From Gammaproteobacteria bacterium (GTDB lineage Bacteria > Pseudomonadota > Gammaproteobacteria > Ga0077536), in assembly GCA_016191285.1 (NCBI GenBank), contig JACPPA010000002.1, positions 202,815-266,814 of the forward strand: DNA of 64,000 nt, in the 5' to 3' direction. The position numbers were made by a program, and so were the translations under genes. Below, one piece after another: positions 27,653 to 38,439 of this stretch. Below the pieces are notes generated by a model, which was not told where the DNA came from, did no database searches, and saw only the letters and a program-made list of their open reading frames with translations. Each line of letters begins with the position of its first letter. The first letter of the stretch is position 1.

Positions 27653-28679
27653 TCGCCTCGCACTCGATCGGTCATTCAAATCATCGTAACACAGCGCTCC
27701 TAAATCACAGGGCGGCGAGGATTGGACGACGCTTCGCCGTGAATTGGTCGAACACCTGAACCGCCGCAACGCTGTGCTCGACGAGTCACTTCGGGCAGCA
27801 TCAGTTCGAGTCTGCGCGATTCAGAACGGCAATGTCGCGCCCGATCTGGCCAATTTGGCGACAGCCTGAGCATGGTGTCTGAAAGGTGGCTGCTGAATCC
27901 CGCCCTGCCAAACCTTGCCAATGTGTTGCTGGTCCGATGCAAGCCAGCCTATAGGTCAGAAAATTTCTAGTGTCTTGGGAAAAAACGTCTGCTAACTGGC
28001 TAGTTAGTCGATATAGCTGGTTAGCTAATAAGGATGCTGACTTCAATGGCACTTATTTAAGCAGAAATGCTGGGAAAGAGGCGCAATCCTGGCCCTTCGT
28101 CATGCCGACGAATTCCCGGCTTTCGCCGGGAGGAATCCAGTCAAATAATGGATTCATTTTTCACTGGACCCCGTGTCGGAGCACGGGGTGACGATAAAGT
28201 TGACTTAAGTAAGTGCCATTCGATACTGACTTAATCATCGATTAGACCTATCAAAATCGGGAATTGAAGCGTTAAGTGAGTTCTTAGGGATATTCAACAC
28301 TCGGCATTTTTTGCTTTGAGATCAGAAACTAATCATTTAGTTTTAAAGCACCAGCGGGTAAATTTCTTAAGCCTTCTGAAAGTGACACGTCCCCAGTCCA
28401 CAGTGGCCAGAAATTCATTCGCCAAAGTTGGCCGAAAACATCTATCAACAGTAGTCTTAAAGTAATTTAATAAGTAATATCGATTCAATCTACTTAACAA
28501 GTATTTAGCTGATCTAAGTGAGGTTAAAGTTATAAACGCTTGATGGTGGATTTCGAGTCGGTCCGATGGCCCCGCAAACGCCAATGCGCCGGTCAACGCC
28601 ATGACGAGATCGCGCTTAAGTCAATTCAAATTTTCGGACGCGAAACGCGTCCCAGCAGGTTGATTTCCGGAAACATCCT
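27653..28679. other. Gene-poor, AT-rich intergenic stretch
   Basis: About 1 kb with no convincing gene. The part from 27930 to 28640 is clearly richer in A and T than the genes around it. Several frames of 70-90 codons exist on both strands, but none has a good ribosome site or a recognisable product. An 89-codon minus-strand frame at 28333-28602 is the best of them. The stretch contains a nested palindromic element (28045-28220) and the 5' region of ftsK. Confidence 0.7.
28045..28220. repeat. Nested palindromic, MITE-like element
   Basis: Outer arms AATGGCACTTATTTAAG (28045-28061) and CTTAAGTAAGTGCCATT (28204-28220) pair over 17 bases with one mismatch. Inside, TCGTCA (28097-28102) and TGACGA (28189-28194) bound a 98-base unit with two hairpins, CCCGGC/GCCGGG (28115-28130) and CCCCGTG/CACGGGG (28169-28188). 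The inner unit resembles the dispersed CGTCATNCCC...GGAATCCAG repeats of proteobacteria, apparently inserted in, or forming the centre of, a larger palindrome. Confidence 0.7.
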
Positions 28680-30992
28680 ATGGCACAAGCAATTCGACGG
28701 GCGCCGCCCTTAGGCGAACACCTGTCCTTACACGTCTCGCAGCGCATTCGCGAAGGCCTGCTCATCGGGTTTAGCGGCGTTGCGCTATTCGTTCTGGTGG
28801 CCCTAATCACGTTCCAGGTGGACGATCCGGGCTGGTCGCACACCGGCACCGGCGCCCACGAGATTCAAAATGCCGCCGGCGCGACCGGCGCGTGGTTGGC
28901 GGATGTATTGCGGTATTTGTTAGGGCAGTTGGCGTATTTGTTTCCAGTCATGATTGCGTACGCCGGTTGGACGCTGTACCAACACCCTGCGGATGGCGCA
29001 CCGTTGGATTACCCTAAACTCGCGGTTCGCGGCCTCGGCTTTGTGCTGATTTTCTGTGCTGGCTGCGCTTTGATGTGGGTGCGCGCAACTAATCACACCC
29101 CCGAACCGACGGCCATTGGCGGCGGCATCCTCGGCGATTTGGTCGGGCGTAACGTCGTGCTTGGGTGTGGTCATCTCGGCGGGGTGTTGCTCATGCTGGC
29201 GGCGTTTTTAGCCGGCATTACGCTTTTCACCGGATTGTCGTGGTTCAAGGTGATGGACGTTTCTGGATACTGGGCACTGTGGCTCTATCCTTATCTAGTG
29301 CGGTTTGCGGAAATGCTAACTGATTACGTGCAGGGCCAGCGGGCGCGGCGCGCACGCGCGCAAACAGTGCTTGAAGAAAACATTCGGCATGAAGCGCGGC
29401 CGCCACTGCGCATCGAGCCCAAGATTATCGAAATTCCACAAAGCGAGCGCATCGAAAAGGAAAAACAAACCATCCTGTTTCGCGCGCCGCGTGAAAGCGC
29501 CTTGCCAGCGCTCGGCTTGCTGGATGAACCGCGCCAGACTGGCGCTGGCTATTCAGCCGAAGCGTTGGAAGCGATGTCGCGCCAAGTCGAACTCAAACTC
29601 AAGGACTTTGGCATCGATGCGAATGTGGTCGCGGTGTTGCCCGGGCCGGTCATCACGCGCTTCGAGCTAAATCCCGCGCCCGGTGTTAAAGCCAGCCGCA
29701 TCACCAATTTGGCCAAAGATTTAGCCCGTTCATTGTCCACCGTGAGCGTGCGCGTGGTCGAAGTAATTCCCGGTAAATCGGTTATTGGACTCGAAATTCC
29801 GAACGAGCGACGCGAAATCGTCGCGCTCAGTGAAATACTAAAAGCTCGTGAGTATGAAGTTTGTGAATCGCCGCTGACGCTCGCGCTCGGTAAGGATATC
29901 GCCGGTAAACCGGTGGTGGTCGATCTCGCGCGCATGCCACATTTGCTCGTTGCCGGCACCACTGGCTCCGGTAAATCGGTGGCGCTGAATGCGATGATTT
30001 TGAGCCTGCTGTATAAGGCTACGGCGAGCGATGTGCGCCTCATCATGATCGATCCGAAGATGCTCGAACTCTCGGTTTATGACGGGATCCCAGGGTTATT
30101 GGCGCCGGTGGTCACGGATATGAAGGAGGCCGCGAACGCGCTCCGCTGGTGTGTGGCCGAAATGGAACGGCGTTACAAATTGATGGCGGCGCTCGGAGTC
30201 CGCAACATCGGCGGCTATAACCGTAAAGTCAGCGATGCAAGTGCCACCGGAACGCCGATCCTGGATCCACTGTTTGATGATGCCGAGTCGGGGCAGTCCG
30301 CCGAAGCGCTCGGTACGCTGCCCTATATCGTCGTGATCGTCGACGAATTGGCCGACATGATGATGACGGTCGGCAAGAAAGTTGAAGAGCTTATTGCGCG
30401 CCTCGCGCAGAAAGCGCGGGCGTCGGGGATCCATCTCATTCTCGCGACCCAGCGACCGTCGGTCGATGTCATCACGGGTCTTATCAAAGCGAACATTCCA
30501 ACGCGCATTGCATTCCAGGTGTCGTCACGCATTGATTCGCGCACGATTCTCGATCAAATGGGCGCGGAGAATTTGTTGGGCCATGGTGACATGCTCTATT
30601 TGCCGCCCGGCACTGCGACCCCCCAACGGATTCACGGGGCGTTTGTATCGGACCAAGAAGTGCACAAGGTCGTCGAAGAGTTGAAAGCGGTCGCGGCGCC
30701 CGAATATGTCTCGGAAATCCTGGCGGGTACTTATGATTCCGAGGGCGGCGAATCTTATGGCGAGGTGTTGAGTGGCGATGTCGGCGGTGAAGAGGATGAG
30801 TTGTACGATCAAGCGGTGCGCATCGTCACTGAATCGCGTCGCGCCTCAGTCTCGGGAATCCAACGGCGCTTGAAGATTGGTTACAACCGCGCCGCGCGCA
30901 TGGTGGAAGAAATGGAGCGCGCTGGGGTGGTAGGGCAGCTGCAAACCAACGGCACGCGTGAAGTCATGGCGCCGCCACCGCCACGCGAGTAG
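28680..30992 (+). CDS. ftsK: DNA translocase FtsK
   Basis: Septal DNA pump that clears the chromosome terminus and activates XerCD at dif. 770 residues: four or so N-terminal membrane helices in the first 220 residues, a short linker (much shorter than in E. coli), then the motor with Walker [14 protein letters not shown] (about residue 425), [11 protein letters not shown] (Walker B) and [20 protein letters not shown]. The C-terminal gamma winged helix, [21 protein letters not shown] to [11 protein letters not shown], reads KOPS sites. The lolA gene follows by three bases. Confidence 0.97.
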   Translation: MAQAIRRAPPLGEHLSLHVSQRIREGLLIGFSGVALFVLVALITFQVDDPGWSHTGTGAHEIQNAAGATGAWLADVLRYLLGQLAYLFPVMIAYAGWTLYQHPADGAPLDYPKLAVRGLGFVLIFCAGCALMWVRATNHTPEPTAIGGGILGDLVGRNVVLGCGHLGGVLLMLAAFLAGITLFTGLSWFKVMDVSGYWALWLYPYLVRFAEMLTDYVQGQRARRARAQTVLEENIRHEARPPLRIEPKIIEIPQSERIEKEKQTILFRAPRESALPALGLLDEPRQTGAGYSAEALEAMSRQVELKLKDFGIDANVVAVLPGPVITRFELNPAPGVKASRITNLAKDLARSLSTVSVRVVEVIPGKSVIGLEIPNERREIVALSEILKAREYEVCESPLTLALGKDIAGKPVVVDLARMPHLLVAGTTGSGKSVALNAMILSLLYKATASDVRLIMIDPKMLELSVYDGIPGLLAPVVTDMKEAANALRWCVAEMERRYKLMAALGVRNIGGYNRKVSDASATGTPILDPLFDDAESGQSAEALGTLPYIVVIVDELADMMMTVGKKVEELIARLAQKARASGIHLILATQRPSVDVITGLIKANIPTRIAFQVSSRIDSRTILDQMGAENLLGHGDMLYLPPGTATPQRIHGAFVSDQEVHKVVEELKAVAAPEYVSEILAGTYDSEGGESYGEVLSGDVGGEEDELYDQAVRIVTESRRASVSGIQRRLKIGYNRAARMVEEMERAGVVGQLQTNGTREVMAPPPPRE

Positions 30993-30995
30993 CGC

Positions 30996-31655
30996 ATGAT
31001 TACCTGCTTCTGCAAAGCCGCGCGTTTTATCCTGTGCTTAGCGCTCGCCGCGGCGGCACCCACAGGAGCCGCGGCGGCGGGTTCTTCGGCGCGCCAGCAA
31101 TTCGAAAAATTTCTTACCAATTTAACGACCCTTAGCGCGGCTTTTGAGCAGCGCGTTTACGACGAAAAAGGCGCCTTGCTTGAAACTTCGAGCGGAACTG
31201 TGGCCATCGCGCGTCCTCGCAAGTTCGCGTGGATTTACACCAAACCGTATGCTCAATCGATCATCTCGGATGGGAATACTTTATGGCTCTACGATAAGGA
31301 GCTGGCGCAGGTCACGGTGAATGCCGTCGCCGCGAGCGCGGCCGGGTCGGCCGCGCAACTGCTCGGCGAGAAGGTCAACATCGACCAACAATACACCGTG
31401 AAAGCACTGGGTGAGCACGCTGGCGGCGCGTGGTTCAAACTCACACCCAAACAAGCGGGACAGCAGTACACGGCGATTGAGATCGGAATGTCCAAAGAGG
31501 TTATTTCCGCGATGAAGTTGGCGGACAATCTCGGGCAGACCACCGAATTGAAATTCGCCGATTTGGTGCGAAATAAGGCTATTCCCGAGTCGATCTTTAA
31601 TTTTCAGCCGCCCGTCGGGGTCGACGTTGTGACGGGGACGTCGTTATCCAAATAG
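30996..31655 (+). CDS. lolA: Outer-membrane lipoprotein carrier protein LolA
   Basis: Periplasmic chaperone that moves lipoproteins from the Lol ABC transporter to LolB. 219 residues with a signal peptide (FILCLALAAAAPTGAAAAG, cleavage likely after AAA). The mature domain shows LTTLSAAFEQRVYDEKG, GTVAIARPRKFAWIYTKPY, SDGNTLWLYDKELAQVTV and LKFADLVRNKAIPESIFNF. The conserved order ftsK-lolA-rarA supports the call. Confidence 0.95.
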   Translation: MITCFCKAARFILCLALAAAAPTGAAAAGSSARQQFEKFLTNLTTLSAAFEQRVYDEKGALLETSSGTVAIARPRKFAWIYTKPYAQSIISDGNTLWLYDKELAQVTVNAVAASAAGSAAQLLGEKVNIDQQYTVKALGEHAGGAWFKLTPKQAGQQYTAIEIGMSKEVISAMKLADNLGQTTELKFADLVRNKAIPESIFNFQPPVGVDVVTGTSLSK

Positions 31656-31730
31656 ACTACACGCCGTCGCACCGAAAGCACTCGACGATGCGACAGGTGG
31701 TCGCTCTATAATCGCGACACCTAATGCTTA

Positions 31731-33056
31731 ATGCAGGATCTCGCGCGGTTGAATTCTACTTTTAGACCCTTGGCGGATCGTTTGCGCCCACGTTCGGTGC
31801 AGGACGTGGTCGGCCAAGATCATCTGCTCGCGCCCGGCAAACCGCTGCGGCACGCGCTGGATACGGGCGCGGTGCATTCGTTCGTTCTGTGGGGACCGCC
31901 CGGCACCGGCAAGACCACCATTGCGCAGCTAGTCGCACAGATCGCGGCGGCAGACTTTATCGAAGTCTCCGCGGTGTTGAGTGGCATCAAAGAAATCCGC
32001 GCTGCCGTCGAGCAGGCGGCGGCCACTCGCGGACTGCAACGCCGGACCGTGATCTTTGTCGACGAAGTTCACCGTTTCAATAAGGCGCAGCAGGACGCGT
32101 TTCTGCCGCATATCGAAGCGGGCACGATCATTTTCATCGGCGCGACCACCGAAAACCCGGCGTTTGAACTTAATAATGCGCTGCTTTCACGCGTCCGTGT
32201 TTACGTGCTGAAAGCGCTCGATGAGGCGGCGATTACACAAGTCTTGCAACGCGCGATTTCGAGCTGGAGCGGTCCAACCCCACTGCAAGTGAGCGATTCG
32301 GCGCGCTTAACGATTGCGCGTGCGGCGGACGGGGATGCGCGGCGGGCGTTGAGTCTTCTGGAACTCGCCGCTGAGCTTGCCGACAGTCGGCAGATTGATG
32401 ATCTATTGGTCGCGCAGGTGGCCAGTGGTGGCACGCCGCGTCGCTACGATCGCCGCGGCGATTACTTCTACGATCAGATCTCGGCCCTACATAAGTCCGT
32501 GCGCGGATCAAACCCGGACGCCGCGCTTTATTGGTACGCACGCATGTTGGATGGCGGGTGCGATCCGGCGTATATCGCGCGGCGGGTCGTGCGTATTGCG
32601 TCCGAAGATGTCGGCAACGCGGATCCGCGCGCGCTCGGTCTCGCCATCGACGCTTGGGAAACTTTCGATCGCCTCGGCGCGCCCGAAGGGGAATTGGCGA
32701 TTGCACAGGCCGTGGTGTATTGCGCGTGCGCCGCAAAGAGTAATGCGGTCTATACCGCATTAGCCGCCGCGCGTGCGGATGTCGAAGCGCACGGCACGTT
32801 GGAAGTGCCGAATCATTTGCGAAATGCGCCGACCAAACTCGCGCGCGATCTCGGCCATGGCAAAGGCTATCGGTATGACCACGACACGGCCAACGGTCAC
32901 GCGAGCGAGCAACGCTATTTCCCCGACGACTTAGGCGATCGCGTGTACTATGCACCCGTGGAACGCGGGCTTGAAATCCAAATTGCAGAGAAGCTACGCC
33001 GATTGCGCAACGTCACCGCGACCAATGCGTCGCAACCGTCGCGTGGTGGGCGCTGA
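31731..33056 (+). CDS. rarA: Replication-associated recombination protein A
   Basis: AAA+ clamp-loader-like ATPase that acts at stalled forks. 441 residues: PLADRLRPRSVQDVVGQDHLL, Walker A GPPGTGKTTIAQLVA, sensor segment FVDEVHRFNKAQQDAFLPHIE, GATTENPAFELNNALLSR, and C-terminal tetramerisation region with NHLRNAPTKLARDLGHGKGYRY. TATAAT at 31707-31712 suggests an own promoter, besides read-through from lolA. Confidence 0.96.
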   Translation: MQDLARLNSTFRPLADRLRPRSVQDVVGQDHLLAPGKPLRHALDTGAVHSFVLWGPPGTGKTTIAQLVAQIAAADFIEVSAVLSGIKEIRAAVEQAAATRGLQRRTVIFVDEVHRFNKAQQDAFLPHIEAGTIIFIGATTENPAFELNNALLSRVRVYVLKALDEAAITQVLQRAISSWSGPTPLQVSDSARLTIARAADGDARRALSLLELAAELADSRQIDDLLVAQVASGGTPRRYDRRGDYFYDQISALHKSVRGSNPDAALYWYARMLDGGCDPAYIARRVVRIASEDVGNADPRALGLAIDAWETFDRLGAPEGELAIAQAVVYCACAAKSNAVYTALAAARADVEAHGTLEVPNHLRNAPTKLARDLGHGKGYRYDHDTANGHASEQRYFPDDLGDRVYYAPVERGLEIQIAEKLRRLRNVTATNASQPSRGGR

Positions 33057-33058
33057 GG

Positions 33059-33451
33059 ATGGCTAACAGTGCGCCGTTAGTGAACTATCTGCTTGTCGCT
33101 GTTGGTGGCGCGCTCGGGGCCGTTGCGCGCTATGCGACTGTCATCGCCTTACAATCGGCGACCCGCGGTAACTTTCCCTTAGGCACGCTGACGGTTAACA
33201 CTCTCGGGTGTTTCGTGGCTGGGATTTTGTTCGTGGTCTGTGCCGAACGGTTGGTTGATGGTGCGACACTGCGCGCGTTCACAATGACCGGCTTTCTCGG
33301 CGCCTACACAACCTTTTCGGCGTTTTCGGTGGAAACCCTCGTGCTGTTCGCGCAGGGCGCAGCAGGTGCGGCACTGACTAGTGTGGCGCTGAATTTGCTG
33401 CTGTCACTCGCCGGTTGTGCCGCCGGCATTTTTATCGCGCGAGCGTTGTGA
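33059..33451 (+). CDS. crcB: Fluoride exporter CrcB/Fluc
   Basis: Small dimeric channel that expels fluoride. 130 residues with four membrane helices and the family motifs GGALGAVARY, GTLTVNTLGCFVAGIL and GFLGAYTTFSAFSVETL. It starts two bases after rarA, so there is no room for a fluoride riboswitch directly upstream. Confidence 0.95.
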   Translation: MANSAPLVNYLLVAVGGALGAVARYATVIALQSATRGNFPLGTLTVNTLGCFVAGILFVVCAERLVDGATLRAFTMTGFLGAYTTFSAFSVETLVLFAQGAAGAALTSVALNLLLSLAGCAAGIFIARAL

Positions 33452-33502
33452 GCGTCAATGACACACAATAGGCGGTTATAATTTGTCCCGCTCAACTGGT
33501 GA

Positions 33503-34980
<1,478 letters not shown>

Positions 34981-35030
34981 GTCAGTCGCGTCGAACGCTG
35001 ACTACTCGCAGAGAAGCTTAAGGACTGCAA

Positions 35031-35699
35031 CTAGTCGTCGCTGCTCGTTATCCCCAACAACTGCAAAAGACTAATAAAGATGTTGAAGATATTAAGATAC
35101 AGGCTGACGGTGGCGAGCACGTAATTGGTCTCGCCGCCATTCACCATACGGCCCGTGTCGTAGAGGATGAAGCCGCTCATCAGCAATACGACGACCGCCG
35201 AAAGCGCTAGCGATACCGCCGGCACCGCCAAGAAAATATTCAACAGCGCGCCACCGAGCACGACCAGCATACCGACGAAGAGAAAACCACCCATGAAGTT
35301 AAAGTCACGCTTGGTGGTCAGCGCATAGGCGGATAAGCCAAGGAAGATTGCGCCAGTGCCACCCAGCGCGGTCATGACGATCTGCGGGCCGTTGGGTAAT
35401 TTGAGATACATGCTCAAAATTGGCCCTAAGCCGAATCCTAACAACCCGGTGATGGCGAAAACCACGCCGATGCCGCTCGCGCTATTAGCCGTACGCGGTA
35501 GCACGAACCAAATCAACATTAGCGCGGCGATAGAACTGGCGAGGTAAGTTCCGCGCCCCATGTCGACGACCATCGACAGCGCGCAGGTTGCAGCGCTGAA
35601 CAGTAGGGTTAGAGAGAGTAGGGCGTAGGTGTTACGGACGAGTCGGTTGCTCGACAGTACGGAAGTACTGCTGTGGGTAATAGCGACTGGGGTTGGCAT
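35031..35699 (-). CDS. Bax inhibitor-1/YccA family membrane protein
   Basis: 222 residues with seven predicted membrane helices after a short polar N-terminus: LVRNTYALLSLTLLFSAATCALSMV at the start and ALSLALSAVVVLLMSGFILYDTGRMVNGGE and YLNIFNIFISLLQLLGI at the end. The family acts as a pH-sensitive cation leak or modulates FtsH. The GETNYVLATVSLYL segment is highly conserved. Confidence 0.93.
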   Translation of the reverse strand: MPTPVAITHSSTSVLSSNRLVRNTYALLSLTLLFSAATCALSMVVDMGRGTYLASSIAALMLIWFVLPRTANSASGIGVVFAITGLLGFGLGPILSMYLKLPNGPQIVMTALGGTGAIFLGLSAYALTTKRDFNFMGGFLFVGMLVVLGGALLNIFLAVPAVSLALSAVVVLLMSGFILYDTGRMVNGGETNYVLATVSLYLNIFNIFISLLQLLGITSSDD

Positions 35700-35961
35700 C
35701 TTCGTTTACTCCTGGTCAAATTCGATGAGCGTTTGGACCGCTGAAACGCAATTCAGTTCGGATTGCGCCTTATATAGGGGATGAGTCACCCAATTTCAAC
35801 TGGCCGTGTCGGTCTCGGCGGCCAATGGGGTTGGTTGTGTTAGCTGACTATACGCGAGTCCGTGGCGCATTGAACGAATCTCACCTATTTATTCGGGGTG
35901 GCGCTGGCGGGTTCGCTGCTAAGCTTCGTAAACGCTTGAAGATAAAACGCGAGGAATACGC

Positions 35962-36735
35962 ATGAAAGTTAAAAATAAGATCGCGGTTATCACCGGCGGC
36001 GCCAGTGGTATCGGCGCGGCGCTCGCGCGGCGCTTTCATGCGGAAGGCGCGAGGGCGATCGCAGTGGCTGATGTGCAAGCCGGGCGGCTACAGGAAGTCG
36101 CCGCCAGCGTGGGTGGCCTCCCTATCGTGTGCAATGTGGCCAAAGAAAGTGATATTCAAAACCTGGTGGCGCGCGTCGAAGCCGAATTGGGGCCGATCGA
36201 CATCTTCTGCTCTAACGCGGGGATCGCGCGCCTGGGCGATGAAGATACGCCGAATGCCGAATGGCAACTCAATTGGGATGTTCATGTCATGGCGCATGTG
36301 TATGCGGTGCGCGCGGTCGCGCCGAAAATGGCGGCCCGCGGCAGCGGCTATCTCATTCATACCGCGTCAGCGGCGGGTCTTCTAAGCCATATTCATTCGG
36401 CAAGTTACGCGGTGACTAAACATGCCGCGGTTGCGTTCGCCGAATGGGTGGCGATCAAATATCGCGATAAAGGCGTGCACGTTTCGGTACTCGCGCCGCA
36501 GGCGGTGCGTACGCCGATGACCGACCGCTCCGATGGCGCGTCCGTCGCGAGCGTGGATGGAATGATTGAACCCGAAGCGCTAGCCGACTGCGTGATCGAA
36601 ACCATGGCGCGCGAAGCGTTCTTGATGTTGCCGCATCCCGTGGTGCGGGATTATATGCAGCGCAAAGTCACGGATGTTGATCGGTGGATAGACGGGATGA
36701 ATCGATGGCGGAGCAAGGTGGGGCCTGGGGTTTGA
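35962..36735 (+). CDS. SDR family oxidoreductase
   Basis: 257 residues of the classical short-chain dehydrogenase family: nucleotide loop TGGASGIGAALA (about 12-23), acidic residue after the second strand (VADVQAGR), NAGIA, and catalytic S-x12-Y-x3-K in SAAGLLSHIHSASYAVTKHA. The substrate cannot be told. A ribosome site CGAGGAA precedes the ATG. It stands alone, with 260-base spacers on both sides in which no further gene is seen. Confidence 0.9.
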   Translation: MKVKNKIAVITGGASGIGAALARRFHAEGARAIAVADVQAGRLQEVAASVGGLPIVCNVAKESDIQNLVARVEAELGPIDIFCSNAGIARLGDEDTPNAEWQLNWDVHVMAHVYAVRAVAPKMAARGSGYLIHTASAAGLLSHIHSASYAVTKHAAVAFAEWVAIKYRDKGVHVSVLAPQAVRTPMTDRSDGASVASVDGMIEPEALADCVIETMAREAFLMLPHPVVRDYMQRKVTDVDRWIDGMNRWRSKVGPGV

Positions 36736-36999
36736 GCGCCTAGCATCCATCGACGGAGACTAGAAGGACGGCGGCGATCCGACGCCTCCCCGTTGGCTCA
36801 AATGAGCATGAACACAGCGACAATTTGCGCTTTCGGCCACGCGACCAATAGTCACCATCTCGCAGCTCTGGCCGCGTCGACTTTGCTCCAGGCGCCGCCT
36901 TCAACCGGTTGACCGGGATGTCAGCTCGGCACGTGGGCTGTTAGAATTCCGCCGCCTGCAAATGAGCTAGCCATTCGCTTAGGCAGCAGAAAAAAAATC

Positions 37000-37089
37000 G
37001 GAGAGGTGGCAGAGTGGTCGATTGCACCGGTCTTGAAAACCGGCAAGGATTCATCTCCTTCGAGGGTTCGAATCCCTCCCTCTCCGCCA
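37000..37089 (+). tRNA. tRNA-Ser(UGA)
   Basis: 90 bases with encoded CCA. Acceptor GGAGAGG pairs with CCTCTCC, anticodon loop CTTGAAA gives UGA, a long variable arm (class II) precedes the GGGTTCGAATCCC arm, and the discriminator base is G. It lies 27 bases before the Nudix gene. Confidence 0.97.
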
Positions 37090-37116
37090 ACTTTCGGAGT
37101 CGAATTTTGATAACCA

Positions 37117-37614
37117 ATGACTGAGGAAATTTTCGACATCGTCGATGCTGCCGATCAGCCCATCGGCGTCGCCACCCGCGCTTATGTGCATCAGGCGAAG
37201 TTACGCCATCGCGCCGCCCATGTACTGCTCTACAATCCGGACGGTCTGCTGTATCTGCAGCGGCGCTCGCCGTTTAAGGATTGTTCGCCGGACTTATGGG
37301 ACACCTCGGCCGCGGGCCACCTTAATCAGGGTGAGGCGTACGCCGCCGCCGCCCGCCGTGAGCTATTGGAAGAACTCGGCGTTGAGCCGGACGACGATTT
37401 GCTAAAGCTGCATAAGCTGGAGGCAGGCGCATCGACGGGGTACGAATTTGTCGAAGTCTTTCGCACCACCACGCAGCGCGAAGTGCGCCCTGATCCCAAG
37501 GAAATTACCGAAGGCCGCTGGTGCACGCAGGTCGAAGTCGCGGAGTGGATACAACGTGCGCCGGAAGAATTCACCGGGACGTTTCGTAAAATCTGGGGAC
37601 TGCTCAATCCATAG
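37117..37614 (+). CDS. Nudix hydrolase (YfcD-like)
   Basis: 165 residues with a complete Nudix box GHLNQGEAYAAAARRELLEELG (G-x5-E-x7-REUxEExG) at about 67-88, and RRSPFKDCSPDLWDTSAAGH before it, as in the isopentenyl-diphosphate-isomerase-like YfcD group. It probably hydrolyses a nucleoside-diphosphate-linked compound; the substrate is not known. Confidence 0.9.
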   Translation: MTEEIFDIVDAADQPIGVATRAYVHQAKLRHRAAHVLLYNPDGLLYLQRRSPFKDCSPDLWDTSAAGHLNQGEAYAAAARRELLEELGVEPDDDLLKLHKLEAGASTGYEFVEVFRTTTQREVRPDPKEITEGRWCTQVEVAEWIQRAPEEFTGTFRKIWGLLNP

Positions 37615-37748
37615 CATCGTGGGCCGGGATCTCGATTCCCAGCGTGATTTTCCAAAAGCCGCGACCTCTGTCGCTAAACTGGGGGTGCACGAGGCGCACC
37701 GCAGTGACTACAATCATAAAGCTGAGCAGCGGAGGCACAAGCCGGGGC

Positions 37749-38420
37749 ATGATTAGGATAATCGTCGTTGACGATCACCGTTTAGTGCGCAAATGTATTT
37801 GCGCCAAGCTGGAGTCCGTGACCGATTTTCGGGTGGTGGCCGAAGCCGATAGCGGTGAGCAACTCCGTGAAGTTACCCGCGACCTCGCATTCGACGTGGT
37901 TCTCATCGATCTGAATATGCCGGGTATCGGCGGGCTGGAGGCCACGCGTCGTCTGCTTGCAAGCTATCCGGGCTGTAAGATCATCGGATTGTCAATGTAC
38001 GTCGAGGGTCCTTATCCGCGGCGATTTCTAGAATTAGGTGGCACGGGGTATGTCAGCAAGGACGCCGATACCGATGAATTGTTTTTAGCGATCCGCGAAG
38101 TGTCGCGCGGTCGTTCTTATATCAGCCGCGACGTGGCTCAAAACGTCGCGGTGAGCACCATCCTGAAGCGCACCGAAGGGGGAATTCAAAATCTGACGCG
38201 TCGCGAAATTGAAGTGCTGCATCGCATAAGTCTCGGCCTTGATTCGGGTGAAATCGCCACGCGGATGTCGCTCAGTATTAAAACCGTGGCCTACCATCGG
38301 CGGCGACTGATGGAAAAGCTTGGCGCCACCAATGATGTCAAACTGGCGCTCATCGCACGCAACCAAGGGTTGAGCGACATGCCTGACATCGACGAATCGG
38401 CGCAAACCAAGCAGGCGTGA
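37749..38420 (+). CDS. gacA: LuxR-type response regulator GacA/UvrY
   Basis: Response regulator that, phosphorylated by GacS/BarA, activates small RNAs that titrate CsrA. 223 residues: receiver IRIIVVDDHRLVRK with phospho-acceptor in VVLIDLNMPG (about 54) and a C-terminal LuxR helix-turn-helix LTRREIEVLHRISLGLDSGEIATRM. The ATG at 37749 opens the receiver; codons upstream do not fit the family. The order with uvrC and pgsA is the classic gacA-uvrC-pgsA arrangement. Confidence 0.93.
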   Translation: MIRIIVVDDHRLVRKCICAKLESVTDFRVVAEADSGEQLREVTRDLAFDVVLIDLNMPGIGGLEATRRLLASYPGCKIIGLSMYVEGPYPRRFLELGGTGYVSKDADTDELFLAIREVSRGRSYISRDVAQNVAVSTILKRTEGGIQNLTRREIEVLHRISLGLDSGEIATRMSLSIKTVAYHRRRLMEKLGATNDVKLALIARNQGLSDMPDIDESAQTKQA

Positions 38421-38439
38421 TGCCAGCGAACTCGCCGCA

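Noticed and set aside
28333-28602. Minus-strand 89-codon frame in the AT-rich gap
   Set aside because: No ribosome site, no similarity, and the composition fits decayed non-coding DNA.
33040-33070. Fluoride riboswitch before crcB
   Set aside because: Only two bases separate crcB from rarA, and no crcB-motif RNA can be placed in front of it.
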